From Dromiciops gliroides (lineage: Eukaryota > Chordata > Mammalia > Microbiotheria > Microbiotheriidae), in NCBI RefSeq assembly GCF_019393635.1, contig NC_057863.1:645830660-645894659 (forward strand): DNA of 64,000 nt. Reading direction: 5' to 3'. A model generated the notes under the pieces. It saw only the letters and a list, made by a program, of their open reading frames with translations, did not search any database and had not been told where the DNA came from. Made by a program: the position numbers and the translations under genes. How positions within the stretch are numbered: position 1 is the first letter of the stretch; the number at the start of each line of letters is the position of its first letter. Positions 43,067 through 53,129 of the stretch are shown here, piece by piece.

Positions 43067-43683
43067 TGATGACATCTTTAGGGTTAAATTGAGGAGTGAG
43101 GGGAACGCACTGGGGGAGGGGGAAGGGCAGAGGTGAAATCCTACATGAAAGAAACAGGAAAAGGCTTATGGAGTGGGGGAAGAGATGGGAGAGGAGCAGG
43201 ACAGTAAATGAATTTTACACTCTTCAGAAAAGGCTCAAAGACCTTAAACTCATCAGAGCTGCCTCAAGGAGGGACTAACAGACACACCCAACTGGGTGGA
43301 GTAATCTGTTTAATCTGGGCAGTAAATGAGCCAGCACTCATCAGAATTGTCTCAAAGACCTCAATATCATCAGAATTGGTTTAAGGAGGGAATAATGTAC
43401 ACACTCAATTGGGTGTAGTAATCTCTCTAACCCTGCAGGAAAATAGGAGGGGAAGGGGATAAAGGGAGAGGGGCAAAAGAAGGAAGGACAGAGTGGGGGA
43501 GGGGACAGATAGAAGCAAATCCCTTTGGAAGAGTGATAGGATCAAAGAAGATGGATGATAGAATAAATATCATGGGGAAGGGAATAGGATGGAAGAGAAA
43601 CAGTTAACAATAGTAATCATGAAAAAGAGAAAAGGGGGGAAATTGCACAAAAAATATTTATAGCATCTCTTTGTGGTGGCTAA

Positions 43684-44269
43684 TGTAAGAAACAGATAAA
43701 CTGAGACAGGACCCTGATTTGATGCAAAGCAGGAAGGCCATTTTATTCTTGACCTTGCAAGGACGGGCAAATACCTCCCTTTAGGTACTGCAGTTTGTTC
43801 CAGTGAAATCCCCTTCTTTTATCCTAGATCTAACACAAGGTCCCTCCCCCATCTGGGTTCACATTCTTCACTGACACTTCTTTTTTTTTTTTTTTAGTGA
43901 GGCAATTGGGGTTAAGTGACTTGCCCAGGGTCACACAGCTAGTAAGTGTTAAGTGTGTGAGGCCAGATTTGAACTCAGGTCCTCCTGAATCCAGGGCCAG
44001 TGCTCTATCCACTGTGCCACCTAGCTGCCCCCACTGATACTTCTAAACGTATAGACCACCCTCCTTTCCCTCTGAGATGTGGTGCCACAGTGGCTGCCCC
44101 TACCCCTGGGACAACCAGACCCTGAAAATTTATGAATCTTTGTTATCTAACTTTAGAAAACCTCTGTTGACTCAGCAGGAAAAAGGAAGGAATGATGGAG
44201 AAGGGGGAGAAGGCCCCAGGACTTGAATAATGTATCCTGCCAACTGAGGCAGACACACTATTTCTATCA
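43684..44269 (-). mobile_element. Solo LTR of an endogenous retrovirus-like element
   Basis: The element begins TG and ends CA on both strands, carries an AATAAA-type signal in minus orientation (about 43740) and has no internal region. Five-bp duplications GCTAA lie at 43679-43683 and 44270-44274. It is about 430 bp without the SINE inserted in it (43881-44031). A fossil; family not assigned. Confidence 0.75.
43881..44031 (-). mobile_element. Short SINE inside the solo LTR
   Basis: T tract, reversed body, end at CACCTAGCTGCCCC. Flanking duplications CACTGAYACTTC. Confidence 0.94.
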
Positions 44270-44857
44270 GCTAAGAATTGAGAATCAAGGGAATGTCCAT
44301 CAATTGAGGAATGACAGAAGAAGCTGTGCTATATGATTGTGGTGGAATGGTCTTGTGCTACAGGAAATGACAAACAGGATGATCCCAGAAAAACCTGGAA
44401 AGACTCATGAACTGAGCTGAGCTGGGATGACATTGTGCATAGTGATAACAGTATTGTTCAATGAGCAATTGTGAATGACTTAACTACTCTCAGCAATGCA
44501 ATGAGCCAAGACAATCCCAGGGGACTAATGATGAAGCATACTATCCACCCCCATAGAAAGAACTGATAAAAAGAGCACTTGTGGATTGTACATATATAAC
44601 CTGGTCTTGTGGGGAGGAAAGGAAGGGAGGGAGGGAGAAAAATTTGGAATTCTAAATCTTATGAAAATGAATGTTGAAAACTACCCTTATATGTAACTGG
44701 AAAAAATAAAATAAATGTTTGTTGCACAAAAAAAAGAAAGAAAAAGAAAGAAACATTGTCTATCCACCACTTTAGGACTCATTCCTAGTGTTTCAAGCTT
44801 CATTTTATTCAAATCCAAAACTATATCCAACAAATCAATAATACAAAAGTAACCAAA

Positions 44858-45011
44858 CTATCTACCTATCATCTATCTATGTATCTATGTATCTATCTAT
44901 CCATCCATCCATCTACCTACCTATCATCTATCTATCCATCTATCCATCCATCATCCATCTAGCTATCCATCTATCTATCTATCTATCTATCTATCCATCC
45001 ATCCATCCATC

Positions 45012-45074
<63 letters not shown>

Positions 45075-45124
45075 CATCCATCCATCCATCTATCTATCCA
45101 TCTATCTATCCATCTATCTATCTA

Positions 45125-45175
<51 letters not shown>

Positions 45176-45208
45176 GTCTATCTATCTATCTGTCTGTCTA
45201 TCTATCCG

Positions 45209-45278
<70 letters not shown>

Positions 45279-45304
45279 ATCTATCTATCTATCTATCTAT
45301 CATC
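44858..45304 (+). repeat. (TCTA/TCCA/TCTG)n tetranucleotide microsatellite
   Basis: About 445 bp of CTAT, CCAT and CTGT blocks, with a pure CTGT block near 45127-45163. It yields a spurious 145-residue repeat ORF. Confidence 0.97.
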
Positions 45305-45311
45305 ATCACCC

Positions 45312-45480
45312 TGGAGGCAGCTAGATAGAGTGCTGAGCAGGAAGACCTGACTTCAAATCTCACCTTAGGCTATGACTTTGTCCAAGTCACTTAACCTCTG
45401 CCTGCCTCAGGTTCCCTGTCTTTAAAATGGGGATAATAATAACACTTCCAATATTTGTAAAGTCGTTGGCAAACCTTTGA
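45312..45480 (+). mobile_element. MIR-like SINE
   Basis: GGCAGCTAGATAGAGTGCTG, CAAGTCACTTAACCTCTGC and TAAAATGGGGATAATAATAA. Confidence 0.8.
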
Positions 45481-45691
45481 GTTCTATTTTAATGTAAACA
45501 AACATATAATGTATTATCCAACCTGAATAGTAAAGATGGCACTAACAATCAGCAAATGAAAGGGCATGCAATAGCAATGAATTCAGTGCCAGTGTACAGG
45601 CATCCTAACCAAAATACCTGTGGAAAGGTAGCATTAGAGAGGCAGATACCAAAAGAGCAATATTCCAAATTAGATATGAGATGGTGGGGAG

Positions 45692-46052
45692 ATTCATTCT
45701 CTTACTAGCTGTGTGACCCTGGGCAGGTCACTTAACTCCAATTGCCTTAACCAGATATTTTTTTTTTTACAGGGCAGTGAGGGTCTGAGGTCAGACTTGA
45801 ACTCAGGTCCTGCTGAATCCAGGGCCAGTGCTTTATCCACTGTGCCACCTAGCTACCTCCCAATTACCTTAAAAACCATCCATGCCATCTCCAGTCATCT
45901 TGATATATATATCTCACCACCACTGGACCCAGATGGCTCTGGAGGAGAGAGTGAGGTTGGTGACTGCACAGCCCTCCCTCATATCCAATTCACTGCAAGT
46001 CATGATGTCACCCTGATGTCATGGTTCTTTTCAAGAAGGAAGGATAAACAAC
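45692..46052 (+). mobile_element. Long SINE with nested short SINE
   Basis: Part of the head (CTAGCTGTGTGACCCTGGGC), the tail CCAGTCATCTTGATATATA through CCTGATGTCATGG and AAGGATAAACAACAG. A minus short SINE (about 45756-45860) is inserted with CAATTRCCTTAA duplications. Confidence 0.82.
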
Positions 46053-46059
46053 AGTACCA

Positions 46060-47760
46060 CGTGCAATGAGCCACTGGGAAATCAAGACCAAATAACTTCA
46101 AAGAAGTTGATTAAAAAGAGTCACCATTATTTTAAGCATTGGGAATCACAATGTAGTTTGCATTTGGAACCCTATGGGAGAGGCAGACCTGGTGGTCAGA
46201 AGAATGAATCTCAGTGGGAAAAGTAAACAGAAAATTCGAAGTTGAAAATAAAATATCTCCAGTGTGGAAAGAAAAAAAAATTTAGGTAAGTTAAAAGAAA
46301 GATGAAAAAAAAAAAACTGGGAAAAATGTTTCTCAATGAAACGAGGATGATAATCTTGATGGGAAAATACTCCACATATTAAACTGGAAAGAAATACAGT
46401 GAAGAAAAAAAAAGATTTTAAAAATGAAAAGGAAAATTCAAACAATTATTTTTCAGTTAAGTGGGGGGTAGTGGTGGGGGAAGGGGGGGAGGAAATCAAG
46501 CCTAAATGAAATATCCTTAAGTACAAAACATTTGAGACTTCAAAATAGAAAAAAAAAAATCTCGGATGCAAAAAAACCCCACCCCAAACTAGTCTCCAGG
46601 TGAGCACCCACATATAAAGGATTTGCCAGGTATGGGACATTTTCCTCAGTACAAAAAGATCTGCCCCATACCTGGTTACTGGAAGTGGAAAGACAGGTGG
46701 ATGGCCCACAATGCCTAATTTATGCTCAGGGGTGTGTCCTGGAATAGCTCCTCAGAATAAAACTCAGCATGAGCCACCAGGTGGTGCTTCAAACTTAAGT
46801 AAATAATTCCCAGCCTCTTTCACAGATGTGGGTAAATACAGACCGCTTACCCAGACGGATGGATCCCTGTTCATCCCAGTGCCAGGAAGCACTCCTAGCT
46901 TCCCCAATGCCTGCCTGGGTTCCCTGTAGTTCCCTTCATTCTTTTCCATAAATATATCAGAAAGCCTCGTGCCTCCATTTCCTTTAAGATTCTTCCCTGC
47001 TTCCAAACGTCAAGTGATGCAATGAAATACACATTCCATTTTGTAGCTTAAAATCCATTTGCTAAATGGGACTGGAGTTTACAAAACACATTAGAATTTC
47101 TATTCATTAAAAACCTGAAAATGTCCGCTTTGGAAACTTCCATTCTTAGCTTAGGTATTCTTGGTATACCCGAATAACCTTTTGGGAGATTATATTATTG
47201 CACTCCATTTTAAAAAAGGATAATTTTAATTTATAGTTCTGAATTTGATAACCATCAAGAAATATTTCCACAGAAAAGAACAGAAAAAGAGAATTGTATG
47301 AAAAAACATGAGTCTCTATTATGTACTATTTGTCTTTTACCCTTAATTTAAAAATATTTTTAATATCTTTCATTTTTTATTTCACTTCAATTTTTCCTAG
47401 TATCCTTCTCTCTCCTACTATCCAGGGAATCATCCGACATCATAAAGTGGGTTTTTTTGGATAAAGAAAAAGAGAAGAGAGAAAAAGAAACAAACCAACA
47501 GTCAATACATTGAAAAAAAATCTGATGTTGTCTATAATATGCCACATCTATCCAAGGGAGTGAAGGGAGGTATCTTCTCATATACCTGCTTTGGGACCAA
47601 CCTCACTCTTTATAGTTTTGTGACTGTAACCTATATTTCAAAAAAGGCTCTGCTTGTTGGTGGAGATTGATGACTCAATAGTCCTCACTTTCTGAGGGGC
47701 AGAGTTGGTAAGAACTTGGGAGAATAGAGGGCCTGGTCTTTGGGCTTCCACGCTTGAGTA
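46060..47760. other. Unique AT-rich intergenic DNA
   Basis: Largely repeat-free 1.7 kb. CCACCAGGTGGTGC at 46774-46787 is a good CTCF-core match. No exon supported. Confidence 0.45.
46774..46787 (+). promoter_or_regulatory. CTCF-like core
   Basis: CCACCAGGTGGTGC differs from CCASYAGRKGGCRS at one core position. Occupancy is unknown. Confidence 0.35.
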
Positions 47761-47777
47761 AGAAGATACTTAGTTCC

Positions 47778-47934
47778 GGGGCAGCCAGGTGGCGCTGCAG
47801 TGGATAGAGCACCAGCCCTGGAGTCAGTAGGACCTGAGTTCAAATCTGACCTCAGACACTTGATACTTACTAATTGTGTGACCCTGGGCAAGTCACTTAA
47901 CCCTCATTGCCCTGCAAAAAGGGTGGGGGGGGGG
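47778..47934 (+). mobile_element. Short SINE with perfect 17-bp duplication
   Basis: AGAAGATACTTAGTTCC at 47761-47777 and 47935-47951. G-rich tail. Confidence 0.95.
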
Positions 47935-48246
47935 AGAAGATACTTAGTTCCAGACTCTCTTCAGGTTCCTGAAGGGAGAGAAAAACTCTTAGAAAAAGTT
48001 GACATGTAGAGGACTTGGCACCTCAATTATGTCCCTATCCTCACCTTATTACACTAGAGACCTTGGGGAATTTTCCCTTGGGTGAGATCTCTTTTGGTTG
48101 AGCCAAGTTATCTTGCTTTCAATGGGAGAGTTCATTCACTCTGTATTTGTCTGGTATATATTCCCATATGTTTATCTTGTCTGATTTCTGTTTGCTATTG
48201 GTTTGGATAAATGAGGTTATTGGCTATTCTGTACGTATATTCATTA

Positions 48247-48478
48247 CTGGGCAGTTAGGTGCTATAATGAATAGAGTTCTGGGCCTGGAGTTGGGAAGAC
48301 CTAAGTTCAAATCTACCTGTGTGATCCTGGGCAAGTCACTTGACCCAGTTTGCCTCAGTTTCCTCATCTGTAAAATAAGCTGGAGAAGGAAATGGCAAAC
48401 CAGTATCTCTGCCAAGAAAACTCCAAATAGGGACATGAAGAGTTGGACATGACTGAAATGATAGAACAAAAACAACAA
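48247..48478 (+). mobile_element. MAR1-like SINE
   Basis: GGGCAGTTAGGTGCTATAAT, TTTGCCTCAGTTTCCTCATC, TGGAGAAGGAAATGGCAAAC and GAGTTGGACATGACTGAAAT. Confidence 0.85.
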
Positions 48479-48597
48479 TCAAATATTATTCCTTGTGAAA
48501 CTGACATTTGATGAGAAGAGAGTTAAGGCTTGGATAAAGAGCTTGGGGCATTCTTTTCCCATTATATCGGATGGCAATCAAAGCAAAGCTTCAGCCT

Positions 48598-48692
48598 AAT
48601 ACATAGACACACATACATACATGAATACATACATACACCCATACACATACCTATACATACACACATATACATATGTGTTTGTGTGTGTATAT
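48598..48692 (+). repeat. CATA/CA-rich simple repeat
   Basis: Imperfect ACATACATAC and CACATATACA words. Confidence 0.85.
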
Positions 48693-49824
48693 TTCCCCTT
48701 GAATAACAATATTTGACGGACCAGATTGCTATCATTCTATCCCCTCTCTCTGAGGAGAGAAAAGTGGTCAGCCTCTCTGACCCTAATCTTGCTTTCTTGG
48801 CAGGAATGAAAGTCTCCCTTGGAGAAGGGGAATGGGGGAGGAGACTCTAGAAATATCTATTTTTGCCTCCCTATGAGTTACATCTAGAAAGAACCATGTC
48901 ATTCATGGGAAAAACACAGCCCACCACACCTTTGATGCAACATTCAGTTTCTATTGTTTTGTAGTTGTTCTCTCCATTTATATCATTGAAGGACATTCAC
49001 CAAGAGCTCTGTCTTCTTCCCTAGTTCTTCTACTGGCACCATGTCCTCCTTCACCCAAGTCTCCCATGAGGTGGCCCTTCTCCTTGTCAAAGCAAATCCC
49101 TCCATATTCACAGATGATCCCATTCCATCCTGTCTTTTCTAGCAGATTGCCCCCTCTGTCATGACCACTCTCTCATTAATCTTCAAGCTCTCCTTGTCTG
49201 CTAGCTGCTTATAAGCATGCCTGTGTTTCCCTCATTCTCAAAAAAACCCTCACTTGATCCATCAATCCGATCCCTATGATACTGTCCCACATCTCTCCTC
49301 CATTTTGTGCCCAAATTCCTTGAGACCAACTACAATTGGTTGCCTGCACTTCCTTTCCTTGCTCTCTTATTAATTCTCTAAAGTCTGGCTCCCGACCTCA
49401 TCTTTCAGTCCCAACTGCTCTCTCCAAAGTAACTAAAGATCTCTTCAATTGCCAAACCACACAGACCTTTCACAATCTTCATCCTTCTGCATGTCACTGC
49501 TGCCTTTGACATTGTCAGTCACTTTCTTCTCCTTGATGTTATCTTTTCAAGACACTCTTGGCTTCTTATCTGACCACTCCCTTTCATTCTCCCTTGCTGG
49601 CTCTTCATCCAGCTCAGATCTGCTAAACACTAGTCCCACAGGGTTCCATTCTAGGTGTTCTTCTCTTCTACCCTTTCACTTGGTGATCTCATCAGCTCCT
49701 ATACATTCCATTATCATCTCTATGCTGATGACCCTCAAATCTACTCATCCAGCCCTAACCTCTCTACTCACCTCCAGTCTTACATCTCCACCTGACTATT
49801 GGACATCTTGAACTGGATGCCCCA

Positions 49825-49888
49825 TATATATATATATATATAAAATTAAAAATATATAAATATATAAATAATATTATATATATATATT
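49825..49888 (+). repeat. (TA)n-rich simple repeat
   Basis: ATATATATATATATAAAATT-type words leading into the poly(T) of the next SINE. Confidence 0.9.
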
Positions 49889-50032
49889 TTTTTTTTTTTG
49901 CAGGGCAATGAGGGTTAAGTGACTTGCCCAGGGTCACACAGCTAGTAGGTGTCAAGTGTCTGAAGTTGGATTTGAACTCAGATCCTCCTGAATCCAGGGC
50001 CGGTGCTTTATCTATTGCACCACCTAGCTGAT
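49889..50032 (-). mobile_element. Short SINE in the L2
   Basis: T tract, GCAGGGCAATGAGGG, reversed body, end at CACCACCTAGCTG. Confidence 0.92.
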
Positions 50033-50207
50033 TCCCCCCCCCTCCATAGACATCTTAAACTCAACATATCCCAAACTGAACTCATATTTCCCCCCCAAAT
50101 GCTCCCCTCTCCCTAATTTTCCTATTACTTTCCAGAGTAATAGGCTTCCTATCACTCATAGAGTCAAATATAAACCCCTCTGTTTGGCATTTAAAACCTG
50201 GCATTTT

Positions 50208-50378
50208 GGGGTGGCTAGGTGGTGCAGTGGATAGAGCACCGGCCCTGGAGTCAGGAGTACCTGGGTTCAAATCCGGCCTCAGACACTTAACACTTACTAG
50301 CTGTGTGACCCTGGGCAAATCACTTAAATGCCTCACTAAAAAACAAAACAAAAAACAAAAAAAAAAAAAAAACAAAAC
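50208..50378 (+). mobile_element. Short SINE in the L2
   Basis: GGGGTGGCTAGGTGGTGCAG head, complete body, A/C-rich tail. Duplications AAAACCTGGCATTT at about 50193 and 50379. Confidence 0.93.
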
Positions 50379-50829
50379 AAAACCTGGCATTTTTCTGGCT
50401 TTCTTAGACCTTACTCCTACCCAAACCTCATCCCTGCTCCCAAACACACTCTTTGATCCAGTGACACTGGTCTCCAGGCTCTTCCTTAAAGGAGAAACTC
50501 TGTCTCTCCATTTCTCTGCTCCAGGCACTTCCACTGGTTGTCCCCCATGCCTGGGATATTCTCCCTCCTCACCTTTCCCTCTTGGCTTTCTTCAAGTCCC
50601 AGCTAAAATTTCACCTTCTATAGGAAGTTTTTCCAATTTCTCATTTCAAATCCCTTTCCTGTTACTTATTTCTTATTTCTCCTGTGTAATTTGTCCCCTA
50701 TTAGACCGTAAGCTCCTTGAGGGCAGGGGCTATCTTTTGTCTTTCTTTGTATCCCCAGTTCTTAGTAGGCTCCTAATAAGAGTTTACTGAATCACGGTGC
50801 ATACTATTATCCTCCTTCTATTTAATCCC

Positions 50830-51030
50830 CTTTGCATCTGTTCATATATGTCTTTCCATACTTCTCTGTATTCATTATGTTTGCTGTGTCTTACAGCACA
50901 GTAATATTTCATTACATTAATATACCACAATTTGTTTAGCTATTCCCCAGTCGATGGGTATCTGCTTTGTTACCACAAAAAGCTGTTCTCCACTTTCAAA
51001 ATCATTGGGGAAAAGGGAAAGAATTGTCTT
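50830..51030 (-). mobile_element. Old L1 ORF2 3' fragment
   Basis: TTACAGCACAGTAATATTTC, ATATACCACAATTTGTTTAG and TATTCCCCAGTCGATGGGTA match the minus L1 at 29.96-30.05 kb. Confidence 0.65.
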
Positions 51031-51397
51031 GCCAACATCCATAATGACTTCCAGTGGCTCAAGAAGCAGGCAACCAGGGAATTTAGGGTCAAGAGCTACT
51101 TTGGTCTTCCAGGGGCTGTTACTTTCCATTTCTCTCTTTAGCCCAGAATGTCTGCTCAATATTTTGATGTCATCTCTTGCCTTCATCTCTGGCTGGGTTT
51201 CTGTAGGTTGTCTCTGTGTCTCTAGTGTCTAGGTGCCCCCAGCCTCTGATGCTCAGATTCTTGGGAAATGGAGGGGGAGAGGAGTCCCCTACTCCTCAAA
51301 ATGTGGAGTAAACCACTACTAGGCAAGTTGAAAGTATCTCTTTGAAACAATTCTCCTAGTGTACCTGCCTTGCCCATTATAAAAGAGGGCAACTCTA

Positions 51398-51558
51398 GGG
51401 GGCAGCTAGGTGGTGCAGTGGATAAAGCACTGGCCCTGGATTCAGGAGGATCTGAGTTCAAATTCAGCCTCAGACACTTGACATTTACTAGCTGTGTGAC
51501 CCTGGGCAAGTCACTTAACCCCAATTGCCTCACCAAAAAAACAAAACAAAACAAATAA
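51398..51558 (+). mobile_element. Short SINE
   Basis: Complete head and body, CCCCAATTGCCTCACC end, (AAAAC)n tail. Confidence 0.93.
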
Positions 51559-51689
51559 GATGTCATTGGGAAAGATTTCACCAAATAAGTAAAAATAAAA
51601 CATAGATAATGTTACTATGTGTTTTTTTTTTAAGTCAACATGGGGTCTGCAGGAATCCTTATATATGGTTTAGTGGCCCCTTCATCTTC

Positions 51690-51960
51690 CAAAGTTCCCC
51701 CCTTTCTATTTTAGTTTGACCTCATTGGACTGTAGAACCCCTGTGGTTCCTTCAATCTCTAAAATGTTCCACTCAACACCGGGACAAATAAGGAGGTTTG
51801 ACAGTTGACACTCTTCTCAGAATCATGTTTTTAGATGCAGAAAACAAAATTCGTCTGATCATAGGGGAAACCCATTCTTTGGAAATACAAATTGCAGATC
51901 AATCTAGCAGAGAATCTACCAGCTGCAGTCATTTTGAAGCAGTGATGAGAAGAAATGATT
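51690..51960. mobile_element. Possible old hAT-type non-autonomous DNA transposon fragment
   Basis: CTTCAATCTCTAAAATGTTC and CAGAATCATGTTTTTAGATG recall old hAT/MER-type sequences. No terminal repeats were resolved. Confidence 0.3.
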
Positions 51961-52061
51961 ATTCTGAGATAATCTGTAACCACTGTCGTGCGTTATGAAA
52001 ATATCTGTGATTTCTATTGGTGATTAAGTACTGCTGATGGTGCTGTTTGTTGTCTTGGTTG

Positions 52062-52185
52062 TGGGTTGCTGTCCTTCGTTCTTGAAAAGGACCAAAATGA
52101 CATTACTATGTTGGGACTAAGGCACAATCATGATCGAAGGGAATGCTCAATTTCAACCAGATGTTAATGAAAATAAAGATATGAT
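52062..52185 (-). mobile_element. Diverged long-SINE tail
   Basis: GTTGCTGTCCTTCGTTCTTG followed by AAAAGGACCAAAATGACATT. Related to the reversed long-SINE tail. Confidence 0.5.
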
Positions 52186-52238
52186 TTTTTTCCCCCATCC
52201 AAGTTCATGGACTCTATGGGATTAAGAATGCCAGCTCT

Positions 52239-52389
52239 GGGGGCAGCTAGATGGCGCAGTGGATAGAGCACCGGCCCTGGAGTCAGGAGTACCTGAGTTC
52301 AAATCCAGCCTCAGACACTTAACACTTACTAGCTGTGTGACCCTGGGCAAGTCACTTAACCCCAACTGCCTCACTAAAAAAAAAAAAAA
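52239..52389 (+). mobile_element. Short SINE, first of a same-site pair
   Basis: Near-consensus body. Duplications AAGAATKCCAGCTCT at 52224-52238 and 52390-52404. Confidence 0.94.
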
Positions 52390-52404
52390 AAGAATTCCAG
52401 CTCT

Positions 52405-52598
52405 ATGGGGGGGGGGCGGGGCAGGTAGGTGGCATAGTCGATAAAGCACCGGCCCTGGATTTAGGAGGACCTGAGTTCAAATTCTGCCTCAGACACTTGA
52501 CATATACTAGCTGTGTGACCCTTGGCAAGTCACTTAACCCTCATTGCCCTGCCAAAAAAAGCCAACCCCCCCCCCAAAAAAAAACCCAAACCAAACCT
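52405..52598 (+). mobile_element. Short SINE, second of a same-site pair
   Basis: G-rich lead, GCAGGTAGGTGGCATAGTC head, CCTCATTGCCCTGCC end, A/C-rich tail. CCAGCTCTA recurs at 52599-52607, matching the target of the previous SINE. Confidence 0.92.
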
Positions 52599-52978
52599 CC
52601 AGCTCTAGGTGGAGAGTTGTAGACTCAGTCATGGTGGCTCAGAGGAAGGAAGGACCATGTCCAGGTGGGTGGATCATGCTGGAGGAGAGCTGGGATAGGA
52701 GGAGAGAAAGCCATTTCATCCTAGGTGGCATCAGTAGGCTGTGATCAATCTGATGAATGCAAGCACAGGGAGTGCTCCTGCCTGGGGGAGAGAGAAAGCT
52801 GATTGAACTGTGAAGGTGTCAGATGTCAGGCTGAGCTGCTAGCCCTCATTACTGGATTTTTACTGGCATGGAGGAGGAGGAGGGGAAGGGGACTGAAGGG
52901 AAGGCTGCATTGGGGCTAATGCCCTGGGCTAATCATAGGATCTAAGTCCGGAAGTTCCTTTAGAGATGACCTAATCTA

Positions 52979-53108
52979 AAGCATCAGCCCTGGATTCAGG
53001 AGGACCTGAGTTCAAATCCGGTCTCAGACACTTGACACTTACTAGCTGTGTGACCCTGGGCAAGTCACTTAACCCTCCTAGCCCCGCCAAAAAAAAAAAA
53101 AAAGAGAG
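52979..53108 (+). mobile_element. 5'-truncated short SINE
   Basis: Begins at AAGCATCAGCCCTGG, without the first 40 bp. Perfect 17-bp duplications AGAGATGACCTAATCTA at 52962-52978 and 53109-53125. Confidence 0.94.
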
Positions 53109-53129
53109 AGAGATGACCTAATCTAATGA

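Larger units (their letters stand above)
41291..44747 (+). mobile_element. L1-derived ORF1-only (HAL1-like) LINE, full length, with nested insertions
   Basis: Begins near GGGGCGGAGCCAAGATGGCA, a typical L1 5' end. ORF1 from about 41996 encodes a coiled coil (EEKMEREMREMQERHEKKVN around 42140-42290) and RRM/C-terminal blocks (NLKIMGLPENHDQGKSLDII, APVRIAQDLAASTLKDWRAW, LQPRITYPEKLSIVFQRKK) spread over three frames. No ORF2 follows; instead there is about 600 bp of unrelated sequence and an L1-like 3' end to an A tail. Thirteen-bp duplications AAGAAACAWTGTC (41278-41290, 44748-44760) bracket it, so the lack of ORF2 is not simple truncation. Insertions: SINE fragment about 42945-43066, solo LTR 43684-44269. 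Confidence 0.75.
49020..50800 (+). mobile_element. LINE2 (L2) copy, ORF2 3' half to terminus
   Basis: TATGCTGATGACCCTCAAAT at 49721 encodes YADDPQI, the reverse-transcriptase catalytic motif in L2 context. Downstream CTCCAGGCACTTCCACTGG, TGCCTGGGATATTCTCCCTC, AGGAAGTTTTTCCAATTTC and the terminal CTCCTTGAGGGCAGGGGCT follow the L2 order. Heavily mutated. Two SINEs and a (TA)n run are inserted. Confidence 0.85.

Noticed and set aside
44887-45324. 145-residue (YLSI)n frame
   Set aside because: Pure translation of the tetranucleotide microsatellite.
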